Assembly (NCBI RefSeq): GCF_002090135.1
Contig: NZ_BBRL01000004.1
Coordinates: forward strand, 744,001 to 808,000
DNA from: Demequina sp. NBRC 110055
Lineage (GTDB): Bacteria > Actinomycetota > Actinomycetes > Actinomycetales > Demequinaceae
Reading direction: 5' to 3'
Length of the DNA: 64,000 nt
Shown here: one piece after another, positions 15,289 to 23,702 of the stretch
Position numbering within the stretch: position 1 is the first letter of the stretch
Layout of the letters: every line of letters begins with the position of its first letter
Program-made: the position numbers and the translations under genes
Notes under the pieces: model-generated
What the model was told of the DNA's origin: nothing
Seen by the model: only the letters and a program-made list of their open reading frames with translations
Database searches by the model: none

Positions 15289-17862
15289 TTACCCGCGGTC
15301 GACCAGGCCACGGTGGACGGCAGCGGCGACCGCTCGCGCCCGGGTCGGCTCGCCAAGCTTCTGCAGCACCGCCGACACGTGGTGCTCCACGGTCCGGCGC
15401 GACAGCACCAACTCCCTGGCGATATCGGGCGTGGACAGCCCCGCGGCCAGCAACTGCAGCACCTCCCCCTCGCGTGGCGTCAGGCCCACCCCGGCGTGGT
15501 CCGACGACGGGCCGTTCCCACCGCGTCGCGCGCGCTCGCGCCCGAGAGCAGCCGCCACTGCGCTTGCGCCGGCGGCGACCGCGGCCGCGATGGCGCGGTG
15601 CGCCATGGCTCCGTGAGGTCCGGCCGCGGCGCCATAGGCGGCCCAGATGGGGTCGCCCACGTTGCTCCATTCCCGCGCCGCGCTCTCACCGTCCCCGGCA
15701 AGCATGCAAGCGAACGGGGGCGCGAGGGAGGAGAGCTCCACCGTGGCCGCCAGGCTGGCAAGGTGACGCCACCACGCGAGCTCGCCCAGCAGCCAAGGAT
15801 CCGGTGCGCCCTGAGCGAGCTCCCAGGCGAGATCGGTGGCTGCCGCGATGTCGTGGACGCGGCCATCCAGCCACGCATACTCCGCGGCCGCGCAGGCCAC
15901 CGGGCCGATGCGCTGGATCTCGCCTGTTTCCGCCGCGAGCCGCTGCGCCAGCGCAAGGTATGACTGCGGATCGTCACCGCGCAGCATCGTCGCCCTCGCC
16001 GCGGCGCATGCCGCGGGAATGGTCGAGATGGGGGACACGCCCTGGGGTCCCAGTACCTCGTGAGCGACGCCGAGAGCCTCGTCGAGCCGTCCCACATGCA
16101 CCAGGGCGTCGGCCCGCAGCGCCTTCATGTACCGGGTCCACGAGTCCAGGTCGTGGGCTTCGGTGTAGTCGATCCCGGCCTCCAGTTGTGCCAGGGCGTC
16201 GGGTAGCTTGCGGTGCCTCAGCGCCGCCGAGCCCAGATTGGTCTGGGCCCGTGCCGCGTGTTCCTCGAAGCCCGCCAAGAGGGCCCCATCGAGGCTTTGG
16301 CGCAGCCGGGCAACACCCGCGGGCTCGTATGTCGAGACGGCCATGGCCGAGCCCACGTTGTTGAGCGCGTGGATCCGGATCTCGTCCTCGCCCAGCTCGC
16401 TCGCGAGCGCGATGGCCTGCTCGCCCCACCGCACCGCCTCCTCGGTGTCGTCCGCGAGCATCCGCAGCTGCGACAGGTTGCTCCACGCCGCCGCCAGCGG
16501 TACCGACGGCCCCAGGGGTTCGAGGGTGTGGCAGGCGTCCTGGGCGAAGCGTTCCGCATCTGCCCCGCGACCCAGAAACCAGGACAGCCGTGATAGCCAC
16601 CGCTGGTCGTCGCCGACCTCCATGGCCTCGTTTGCCGCCGCATGGAACTCGAGTGCATGATGGCGCGCGGTCAGCGCCTCCAAGAGCTGGTCGGTGAGGT
16701 AGCACTCGTGTGAGAGCTCGACGTAAAGGCCCGCGCGGTCGTTGGCCGGTGGCCCGTGCCGTAGCGCGGCACGCAATTGCGTGGCCGCCTCGCGGTGGGC
16801 TCCCAGCGCGGCCAGGTGCCGTCCCGCGATGGCCGCGTGGTGTGCGGCGACGGTGGCCTCGCCACACTGTGCAGCGTGGTGCGCGATCCGTCGGTGATCC
16901 TCGGGGGTGCGTCGCTGGACCTCCGTGAGCGCGGCGCGGTGCAGGCGACGCGCCTGAGGGGCCGTGACCGCGGCCTCGACGGCCTCTCGCGCCAGCTCGT
17001 GCCGGTACGCGACCCCAGAGTCGCGCACGACGAGCATTCCTCGCTCTACGCACTCGTCGATGGCGTCGAGGGAGCAGCCCGCCACGGCGGCCATGAGGTC
17101 CGCGGGAGCGCTGTCCCCCACGACCGCGGCCGCCTCCGCGGCGACCCGCGCGTCGGGGGAGAGCCGTGCAAGTCGGGCGCGCACGGCATCGGCCACACCG
17201 GTGGGCAGCGTGGAACCGCTGGTAGCGAGCACCTCCGTCACGTAGAACGCATTGCCCGCGGTGCGGGCGTGCAGCGTCGCGGCGTCGGTGACGGAGCGCG
17301 CGTGCGCCACAAGAGTGGCGACGCCGTCGACGGTGAGCGCCGGGACGTCGATCCGAGTGGTGTGCGGCCACCGAGCCGCCTCATCGAGGAGTTGAGTGAG
17401 CGGATGGCTAGGGCCGATGTCGTCCGGGCGGAAGGTGGCGATCACCATCAGCGGTGCCGTCTCGCTCCGTCGGCCTAAAAACTGCAGGGCATTGAGGGTC
17501 GCGTCGTCCGCCCAGTGCATGTCTTCGAGCACCATTGCGGTGGGCTCGCGGGTGAGGGTGGCCCGCAGTCGCGTGTGAAGCGTGTAGCGGCTCAGTGCCC
17601 CGGCCTGCACGGCGGCCACGTCGTCGGCGATCTCGGGCACGGCCTCCTGGAACGCGGCGAGCGCGTCCGCCGTCGTGACGTTGTCCGCGCCTCCCACACG
17701 CACCCGGCACCCCTCGTACCCGTGTGTGAGGAACTCGCGCACCAGCGTGGTCTTTCCCTGACCCGCTTCTCCCGCCACCAGGACGAACGCGCCCGCACCC
17801 CTCGTTGCCGCCTCCCGCAGGGAAGCGAGCTGTGTCAGGTGATCCTCGCGTTCGACGATCAT
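15289..17862 (-). CDS. large ATPase regulator with LuxR-type DNA-binding domain
   Basis: An 857-residue STAND/MalT-like transcription regulator. Residues 31-38 form Walker A (GEAGQGKT), VLEDMHWADD is Walker B, and a long helical region of tetratricopeptide-like repeats fills the middle. The last 60 residues are a LuxR helix-turn-helix (LTPREGEVLQLLAAGL ... LSRRTVEHHVSAVLQKL). Such proteins switch on target genes when a ligand binds the sensor and ATP drives oligomerisation; the ligand is unknown. It lies 16 bp downstream of the DUF4242 gene on the same strand, so the pair is probably one operon. No ribosome-binding site is obvious before the ATG. Confidence 0.88.
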   Translation of the reverse strand: MIVEREDHLTQLASLREAATRGAGAFVLVAGEAGQGKTTLVREFLTHGYEGCRVRVGGADNVTTADALAAFQEAVPEIADDVAAVQAGALSRYTLHTRLRATLTREPTAMVLEDMHWADDATLNALQFLGRRSETAPLMVIATFRPDDIGPSHPLTQLLDEAARWPHTTRIDVPALTVDGVATLVAHARSVTDAATLHARTAGNAFYVTEVLATSGSTLPTGVADAVRARLARLSPDARVAAEAAAVVGDSAPADLMAAVAGCSLDAIDECVERGMLVVRDSGVAYRHELAREAVEAAVTAPQARRLHRAALTEVQRRTPEDHRRIAHHAAQCGEATVAAHHAAIAGRHLAALGAHREAATQLRAALRHGPPANDRAGLYVELSHECYLTDQLLEALTARHHALEFHAAANEAMEVGDDQRWLSRLSWFLGRGADAERFAQDACHTLEPLGPSVPLAAAWSNLSQLRMLADDTEEAVRWGEQAIALASELGEDEIRIHALNNVGSAMAVSTYEPAGVARLRQSLDGALLAGFEEHAARAQTNLGSAALRHRKLPDALAQLEAGIDYTEAHDLDSWTRYMKALRADALVHVGRLDEALGVAHEVLGPQGVSPISTIPAACAAARATMLRGDDPQSYLALAQRLAAETGEIQRIGPVACAAAEYAWLDGRVHDIAAATDLAWELAQGAPDPWLLGELAWWRHLASLAATVELSSLAPPFACMLAGDGESAAREWSNVGDPIWAAYGAAAGPHGAMAHRAIAAAVAAGASAVAAALGRERARRGGNGPSSDHAGVGLTPREGEVLQLLAAGLSTPDIARELVLSRRTVEHHVSAVLQKLGEPTRARAVAAAVHRGLVDRG

Positions 17863-17878
17863 CTGACCATTAAAGCGG

Positions 17879-18130
17879 TCAGACGCCCTCCGTGACGGGG
17901 TGAATCTCGTCCGCTACCAGGCCGTGGGCCTCGCGGTGGACAGTGTTGGCGGCCTCCGCATCGGGTGCGTCGACCAGGCAGAAGATCTTGCCTGCCGGCT
18001 CGTCGACCCAGTACCGCAGGTAGTGGACGCCGTGGTCCGACTGCTTCTCAAGGTCGGCGGCGTGCGCCTGTGCCACGTCCGCCATGCTGACCGATCCGTC
18101 GAGGTGGTGCACATCCATGAAGAGAGCCAT
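17879..18130 (-). CDS. DUF4242 family small protein (SCO4226-like)
   Basis: An 83-residue protein matching the DUF4242 family: MALFMDVHHLDGS at the start, HYLRYWVDEPAGKIFCLVDAP in the middle and VHREAHGLVADEIHPV at the end. The founding member, Streptomyces SCO4226, binds nickel as a ferredoxin-like-fold oligomer; the His and Asp in MDVHH and HREAHG are in the conserved places. The ATG at 18130 is chosen because conservation begins there and GAAAGG lies upstream. It precedes the LuxR-type regulator and may supply or sense its signal (inferred). Confidence 0.82.
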   Translation of the reverse strand: MALFMDVHHLDGSVSMADVAQAHAADLEKQSDHGVHYLRYWVDEPAGKIFCLVDAPDAEAANTVHREAHGLVADEIHPVTEGV

Positions 18131-18264
18131 GACTTTGCCTTTCGTGTGGTGCCCGGCCCGGGTGACCGTGCACCACCAGTCCAGTACGCCCGCCACGCTC
18201 ACACATCGGTGAGTTCACCCATGTTTCCGGAATATGTTGGCCTGTGCACCTGGTCACGCGGCTC

Positions 18265-18293
18265 TTGACGGGGTCCAAGGGCATGGCCAGCAT
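18265..18293 (+). promoter_or_regulatory. leaderless promoter of the VOC gene
   Basis: TTGACG (18265-18270), a 17-bp spacer and CAGCAT (18288-18293) are followed by exactly six bases before the ATG at 18300. This is the cleanest example in the window of the leaderless arrangement. It lies in the divergent gap with the DUF4242 gene. Confidence 0.65.
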
Positions 18294-18299
18294 GCGGTC

Positions 18300-18686
18300 A
18301 TGGCAGATCGTGACTCCATCCATGTTCATCACGGCTTCGACTACATCGAGATTCCTGCGCTCGACATCGACGCGGCGGAACGGTTCTACCGCGACGCCTT
18401 CGGTTGGCGTTTCACCGAGTACGGGCCCGGGTACCGAGGCATTGTGACGCCAGACGGCCGTGAGGCCGGCGGGCTTACTCGGGTGGGCGAGGTCGCCGAC
18501 GGCACGCTTCTTGCTGTGCTGTTCTCGCGAGACCTCAACGCGTCACGAGACGCGATTCTTGCCGCTGGCGGCACCCTGACGAGGGATATCTTCGAGTTTC
18601 CCGGAGGCTTCCGCCTGCATTTCGAGGACGTCAGCGGCAACGAGCTGGGCGTGTGGGCGTTCCCGGAGGCCGTCACCGGACCGTAA
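18300..18686 (+). CDS. VOC-superfamily (glyoxalase/bleomycin-resistance fold) protein
   Basis: A 128-residue protein with the VOC beta-alpha-beta-beta-beta layout: FDYIEIPALDIDAAERFYRDAFGW opens the first module and RLHFEDVSGNELGVW closes the second with the metal-ligand Glu position. Members include glyoxalases, dioxygenases and antibiotic-binding proteins; the role here is unknown. The start follows from the leaderless promoter. The last 14 bases overlap the 3' end of the convergent sigma-partner gene. Confidence 0.82.
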   Translation: MADRDSIHVHHGFDYIEIPALDIDAAERFYRDAFGWRFTEYGPGYRGIVTPDGREAGGLTRVGEVADGTLLAVLFSRDLNASRDAILAAGGTLTRDIFEFPGGFRLHFEDVSGNELGVWAFPEAVTGP

Positions 18687-20625
18687 TGGTGCCCAGCGAC
18701 GTCCATCGTTGGAGGTCGATCCACGCGCTCTCGCTGACGTCGAGCGCGGGTGCGGGGAGCACCGCAGGCTCGTCACCGGCGGAACTCATGCTCGACGAGG
18801 ACCCGTTGCCCGACAGAGCATCGGACTTCGGTACCAATGGCTCGACCTGCGGCGTGAGGAGCCCGGAGTCGTCGACAGTTCCATCCTCGTAGTACATCGC
18901 GTCGTAGTCCGAGACGTTCAGGCTGGTCGAGGCGAGGAGCGTGTAGGTGCCCGCCTCCACACCGCCGGCGCCACCGTCGCAGCGCGTCACGTCCCGCCAC
19001 AGGTAGGTGCCGGAGACCGAAGCGTCGGGAGCCAACGCACCGGACTCGGGCGCGGGGGCAATGAGCATCTCGGCGCCGTCGGGAGCGACGGCATCGGCTG
19101 CCATGTCCGCCTCCTCTCGCATGATCACCATGTCGCCGCTGCGATCGATCGACTGCGGGTAGGCCTCGGCGACGATGCGCCCGTCGCGCACGAGGTATAG
19201 CTGCGGCTGCGTGGCCCAGAAGTTCGTGATCGCGTAATCCGAGGTATTGGTGACGGTCGCGGCGACTTCGGGGTTGCCGTCGACCACAAAGCCGTAGCTC
19301 ACCGACAGCGACGACGGCGCGGTCACGTCGACGTCAAGCAGCTCCATGGTGGAGGTGCTCTCGGGGAACGTCGACCCGTCGCCGCCTCCCCACGCACAGC
19401 CGTAGTAGCGGTACACGCCCGAGGTTCCGTCGTTCATGATCCAGCGGTAACTGCCGGCGGCCATGTCCCAGGAGTCGTCGGTGGCCGCGGACTCGAACAT
19501 CTGACGGGCGACGTCGGGCGTCAGCGCCTTCGAACCGAAGCGATCCGTCGGCTCGGTGGGCAGTGGGTCGGGCTTGGGCTCGGTGGGCTCGACCGGCGTG
19601 CCGGGCTCGCCAGGGTCGACAGGGTCCGGCTCGATGGTGCCGGTCGGCTCCGGCAGCGGCTCGGGCTCGGCGGTGCCCAGGTAGGCGCCGAACGGGTCGT
19701 CGACGCGCTCGCCCTCGATCGTCAGGGCGATCGGGTCTGCCGCCACGCGGAAGATTTCGGGCATGTCGGTGACGGGAGGATCGGTCACCTCCGACTCCTC
19801 CGTGGGCATATCGCTTGGCACGGCACTCGGCACGTTGCTCGGCTCAGCGGAAGGCGCGGGATCCGTCGCAGGCTCGTCTACTTCGACCACCGGATACGCG
19901 AGGGTCTGCGCGAGGTGAACCTCGTAGTCGCCTGCCGGCAGCGGGGCGCCGTCCCAGCAGTTGACCGCCGTGATGGTCTGCCACGACTGCAGCGAGGAGA
20001 ACTCAGTCGCGGGGTCGAGCCGCTCGTACACCTCGCCCGCGGGCAGCGACGGCTCGTCGGCGGGGCCGTAGATCACGGGGTCGGGCTCGATGTACGAGCC
20101 GACGATAATGCCGTCCCACGTCACCACGTAGTCGCCACCAGTGACGAGGTCGACGGGACGCGAGGCGGTGAGGGTCCGCTCGATCTCGTAGCCGCCGTCG
20201 GCCGCCTCTAGCGAGCCCACGGAGAACTCCACGCCGGACGCGTCGCCGTACTCCCACGCGGGGTCCGATGCCGAGAAGTCCGCGCCGCACATCCACGGCG
20301 AGGCCAGCATCGAGCCTCCCGCGTAGCCGTCGGCCGCTTCGCCGGATGCCGCTCCGCCCGAGGCGTCACCCCCCATCGCGGGTGCTGACTCCTCGGTCGC
20401 CATGTCGCCCGCGGCAAACCGGTCCTCGTCGCCAGCGGAGGCAAAGGAGGGCCCGATCAGGCCCACGCCCAGGATCGCAACCGCACCCACGGCGACCACG
20501 CCGTTGGAGCCCGTCCGCAAGGCGCGCCGGCGCGCCACCTTGCGTGACGCATCGGCCGTCGAGACTGTCACGCCGTCCACGGGTGCGGTGTCCGCCGCCC
20601 CGCGCAGTGCATCCGAGAGCTTCAT
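18673..20625 (-). CDS. membrane partner of SigE-family sigma factor, 650 aa (partner A)
   Basis: A single-pass membrane protein: 37-residue cytoplasmic N-terminus with KLSDALRGAAD and the basic run RKVARRRALR, helix at about 42-61, then about 590 extracytoplasmic residues. The outside part has two beta-rich regions separated by a long Pro/Glu/Thr linker (PEPLPEPTGTIEPDPVDPG). Cys occur in MCGADF, NCWDGAPLPAGDY and RCDGGAGGVEAGTY; the CxnPAGxY-type pattern recurs in the partners at 40-46 kb. ATGA overlap with the sigma gene upstream implies fixed stoichiometry and suggests an anti-sigma or signal-sensing role, although no zinc-binding anti-sigma motif is present. Confidence 0.7.
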   Translation of the reverse strand: MKLSDALRGAADTAPVDGVTVSTADASRKVARRRALRTGSNGVVAVGAVAILGVGLIGPSFASAGDEDRFAAGDMATEESAPAMGGDASGGAASGEAADGYAGGSMLASPWMCGADFSASDPAWEYGDASGVEFSVGSLEAADGGYEIERTLTASRPVDLVTGGDYVVTWDGIIVGSYIEPDPVIYGPADEPSLPAGEVYERLDPATEFSSLQSWQTITAVNCWDGAPLPAGDYEVHLAQTLAYPVVEVDEPATDPAPSAEPSNVPSAVPSDMPTEESEVTDPPVTDMPEIFRVAADPIALTIEGERVDDPFGAYLGTAEPEPLPEPTGTIEPDPVDPGEPGTPVEPTEPKPDPLPTEPTDRFGSKALTPDVARQMFESAATDDSWDMAAGSYRWIMNDGTSGVYRYYGCAWGGGDGSTFPESTSTMELLDVDVTAPSSLSVSYGFVVDGNPEVAATVTNTSDYAITNFWATQPQLYLVRDGRIVAEAYPQSIDRSGDMVIMREEADMAADAVAPDGAEMLIAPAPESGALAPDASVSGTYLWRDVTRCDGGAGGVEAGTYTLLASTSLNVSDYDAMYYEDGTVDDSGLLTPQVEPLVPKSDALSGNGSSSSMSSAGDEPAVLPAPALDVSESAWIDLQRWTSLGTITVR

Positions 20626-21161
20626 CGCGCGTTCCTTTCCTCGGCGGTCGCGCCATCCGCGACCGCCGCGTCCTCGAGTGGCCCGAGGGCCAACTCCAGC
20701 TGCCCCAGCCCATCGCTGAGGTAGCGCTTCACGGTGCCGCCGGCCAGGCCAAGCTGGCGCGCAATCTGCGGCACGGTGAGGTCGTCAAAGAACCGCAGCA
20801 CCACGCAGGCCCGGACGCGTGGCGGCAGGGTCGCCAGCGCATCGGCCACGTCGGAGCCCGCCTCGACCTGGCCAAAGCGGTCCGGAACCACCGCATCGGC
20901 CTTGAACAGGTGCTGCACCCGCTGCCAGCGCTGCTGACGGCGATAGCCGTCGACATACGTCGAGGTAATCGCTCGACGCACATACGCCTCCGCCTTCAGC
21001 GACGTGAGGCCCGGACGCTCCCGCGAGAACGTCCTGACCAGCGCGTCCTGCACCAGGTCCTGCGCCTGCACCGGGTCGCCGCACACCAGATAGGCGTACG
21101 ACAGCAGTGCGCGTTCACGGTCGCGCACCAGCTGCTCCATCGTGTCCCGCCACAGGGCCAT
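20622..21161 (-). CDS. SigE-family extracytoplasmic-function sigma factor
   Basis: A 179-residue RNA polymerase sigma factor. Region 2 is LLSYAYLVCGDPVQAQDLVQDALVRTF and region 4 contains LPPRVRACVVLRFFDDLTVPQIARQL plus GGTVKRYLSDGL, the helix-turn-helix for the -35 element. The FFDDL signature and TGT/GGTVKRYL are typical of the SigE family of actinobacteria. GGAGG five bases before the ATG fixes the start. It is the first gene of a two-gene operon with the membrane partner, and may read the CCAACGTTTTG element upstream (inferred). Confidence 0.9.
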   Translation of the reverse strand: MALWRDTMEQLVRDRERALLSYAYLVCGDPVQAQDLVQDALVRTFSRERPGLTSLKAEAYVRRAITSTYVDGYRRQQRWQRVQHLFKADAVVPDRFGQVEAGSDVADALATLPPRVRACVVLRFFDDLTVPQIARQLGLAGGTVKRYLSDGLGQLELALGPLEDAAVADGATAEERNAR

Positions 21162-21213
21162 GACGTCCTCCGCTCACAGGCTGTCGGTTCACAGTGTCGA
21201 CGGACAGGTCCGT

Positions 21214-21224
21214 CAAAACGTTGG
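21214..21224 (-). promoter_or_regulatory. shared element CCAACGTTTTG, copy 2
   Basis: On the minus strand the 11-mer lies about 53 bp upstream of the sigma factor start, in the same orientation as the copy at 11271-11281. Autoregulation by the sigma factor would explain the pair. The adjacent 21228-21236 holds an intergenic copy of the iterated 9-mer. Confidence 0.3.
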
Positions 21225-21315
21225 GGCGGCCGATGCCGTGGCTGGCTTGTCGCCCCACGTCGCCGGGTTCCCGGCCTGGGTTGCAGGCTTCCCCTAGAGT
21301 GGCAAGCAGCCCGGT

Positions 21316-21337
21316 GGGTCCACAGCGTGGTGGACCC
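21316..21337 (+). repeat. inverted repeat in the hppA leader
   Basis: GGGTCCAC (21316-21323) and GTGGACCC (21330-21337) form a perfect 8-bp hairpin with a six-base loop, 25 bp before the hppA start and just upstream of its ribosome-binding site. It may be an operator or a mild translational control element. Confidence 0.45.
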
Positions 21338-21362
21338 CGTGAGCGTTCGTCAAGGAGGACGT

Positions 21363-23666
21363 ATGCGCACTGTGACAGGCACCGAGGTCGAGGTTGGCTC
21401 CTCGAACCTGGTCATCGTCGGCGTGATCGCCGCCATCGCGGTGGTCTCCCTCATCTTCAGTTATGTGCTGCGCCAACAGGTGCTGCGCGAACGCGACGGC
21501 ACTGAACGCATGCGCGACATCGCGGGGGCGGTTCAGGAGGGGGCGTCCGCGTACCTGACGCGCCAGATGCGCACGCTCGTGCTGTTCGCCGCGATCGTGT
21601 TCTGCCTGCTGTTCCTGCTTCCCGGCGACGCCGGGGTGCGGGTGGGGCGGTCGTTGTTCTTCCTGCTGGGTGCGGGATTCTCCGCCGCGATCGGTTACAT
21701 GGGCATGTGGCTCGCGGTGCGCGCCAACGTGCGCGTGGCGGCCGCGTCGACGGGGCCCGACGGGCGCGCCGCGGGGGCGCGCATCGCGTTCCGCACCGGC
21801 GGAGCCGTGGGCATGTCCGTGGTGGGGCTCGGCTTGGTCGGTGCCGCCGCGGTGGTGCTGATCTTCCGCGGCGACGCGGCCGCGGTGCTGGAGGGCTTTG
21901 GCTTCGGAGCGGCGCTGCTGGCGATGTTCATGCGCGTGGGCGGCGGCATCTTCACCAAGGCCGCCGACGTGGGCGCCGACCTCGTGGGCAAGGTCGAGCA
22001 GCACATCCCCGAGGACGACCCGCGCAACGCCGCGACCATCGCCGACAACGTGGGCGATAACGTGGGCGACTGCGCCGGCATGGCCGCGGACCTGTTCGAG
22101 TCCTACGCGGTCACGCTCGTCGCCGCGCTGATCCTGGGTAAGGCGGCGATGGGGGAGCAGGGTCTCGTGTTCCCGCTCATCGTGACCGCTGTCGGCGCGG
22201 TCGTGGCCGCGATCGGCGTGTTCATCACGCGCGTCAAGCGCGGCGAGTCCGGCCTGGCGGCGATTAACCGCGGCTTCTACGCGGCCGCGGCGATCGGCGC
22301 GGTGCTGTCCGCGATCGCCGCGTACGTGTACCTGCCCGGTTCGTTCTCGGAGTTCACGGGCGCGTCGATCGAGTCCGAGTCCGGCGACCCGCGCCTCATC
22401 GCGACGGTCGCGGTGTTCGTCGGCATTGGGCTGGCGGGCCTCATCCTGTGGATCACCGGGTTCTTCACCGACGTGGGCGCCAAGCCCACGCGCCGCGTTG
22501 CGGCGACGTCCCGCACGGGTGCGGCGACCGTGGTGCTCTCGGGCATCGGCGTGGGGCTCGAGTCCGCGGTCTACACCGCGACCGTGATCGCCGGCGCCAT
22601 CGTGATCCTGTTCTTTGTCGCCGGCGGCTCGGTGGCGCTGGCGCTGTTCCTGGTGGCGCTCGCGGGCTGCGGTCTGCTCACCACGGTGGGCGTGATCGTG
22701 GCCATGGACACGTTCGGGCCGGTCAGCGACAACGCCCAGGGCATCGCCGAGATGTCCGGCGACGTCGACGAGGAGGCCGCGCAGATCCTCACCGACCTGG
22801 ACGCCGTGGGCAACACCACCAAGGCCGTCACCAAGGGCATCGCCATCGCGACGGCGGTGCTCGCCGCGACCGCCCTGTTCGGTTCCTACAGCGAGGCCGT
22901 CACCCACGCACTCGAGGACGCGGCGGCGACGGCCGCCGACTTCTCCTACGCGATCATCCACCCGCTGACGCTCGTGGGCGTGATCATCGGCGGGGCGACG
23001 GTGTTCCTCTTCTCGGGACTTGCGATAGATGCGGTGACGCGCGCGGCCGGAGCGATCGTGCTGGAGGTGCGCCGCCAGTTCCGCGAGATGCCCGGCATCA
23101 TGACCGGCCACACCCGTCCCGAATACGGCCGCGTCGTGGACATCTGCACGCGCGACTCGCTGCGTGAGCTCGCGACGCCGGGGCTGCTCGCGGCGATGGC
23201 GCCGATCTTCGTGGGCTTCGCCCTCGGCCCGGGTGCGCTCGCGGGGTTCCTGGGCGGCGCGATCGGCACGGGCGTGCTGATGGCGGTGTTCCTCGCCAAC
23301 TCCGGCGGTAGTTGGGACAACGCGAAGAAGATCGTCGAGGACGGCCACCACGGCGGCAAGAACTCGCCGGCCCACGAGGCCACGGTCATCGGCGACACCA
23401 TCGGTGACCCGTTCAAGGACACCGCCGGGCCTGCGATTAACCCGCTCATCAAGGTGATGAACCTCGTGGCGCTGCTGATCGCGCCCGCGGTCGTGGCGCT
23501 GATGTACGGCGACGCGGCCGGGTGGCTGCGCTGGGTCATCGCGGGCGTCGCCGCCGCCATTGCGGTGACGGCCGTGGCGCGGGCCTCGATCCGCTCGCAC
23601 GCGGGCGGGATCGAGGAGGAAGCCTCCGAGCCCGAGGTGGCGCGCGAGGGTTCGCCCACGCCGTGA
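21363..23666 (+). CDS. hppA: membrane-bound H+-translocating pyrophosphatase
   Basis: A 767-residue integral protein with about 16 helices that couples pyrophosphate hydrolysis to outward proton pumping. Catalytic motifs are DVGADLVGKVE (from about residue 202), DNVGDNVGDCAGMAADLFE and, near the end, GGSWDNAKK and TIGDPFKDTAGPA. The segment GNTTKAVTKG has Lys (about K487) where K+-dependent enzymes carry Ala, which marks the K+-independent H+ type. AAGGAGG just before the ATG fixes the start; the frame is open far upstream but that part is non-coding. A short basic/acidic tail (EEEASEPEVAREG) ends the protein. Confidence 0.95.
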   Translation: MRTVTGTEVEVGSSNLVIVGVIAAIAVVSLIFSYVLRQQVLRERDGTERMRDIAGAVQEGASAYLTRQMRTLVLFAAIVFCLLFLLPGDAGVRVGRSLFFLLGAGFSAAIGYMGMWLAVRANVRVAAASTGPDGRAAGARIAFRTGGAVGMSVVGLGLVGAAAVVLIFRGDAAAVLEGFGFGAALLAMFMRVGGGIFTKAADVGADLVGKVEQHIPEDDPRNAATIADNVGDNVGDCAGMAADLFESYAVTLVAALILGKAAMGEQGLVFPLIVTAVGAVVAAIGVFITRVKRGESGLAAINRGFYAAAAIGAVLSAIAAYVYLPGSFSEFTGASIESESGDPRLIATVAVFVGIGLAGLILWITGFFTDVGAKPTRRVAATSRTGAATVVLSGIGVGLESAVYTATVIAGAIVILFFVAGGSVALALFLVALAGCGLLTTVGVIVAMDTFGPVSDNAQGIAEMSGDVDEEAAQILTDLDAVGNTTKAVTKGIAIATAVLAATALFGSYSEAVTHALEDAAATAADFSYAIIHPLTLVGVIIGGATVFLFSGLAIDAVTRAAGAIVLEVRRQFREMPGIMTGHTRPEYGRVVDICTRDSLRELATPGLLAAMAPIFVGFALGPGALAGFLGGAIGTGVLMAVFLANSGGSWDNAKKIVEDGHHGGKNSPAHEATVIGDTIGDPFKDTAGPAINPLIKVMNLVALLIAPAVVALMYGDAAGWLRWVIAGVAAAIAVTAVARASIRSHAGGIEEEASEPEVAREGSPTP

Positions 23667-23702
23667 CACGTCGCCGACATCTGGTCCTGGCATGATCCGC
23701 GT

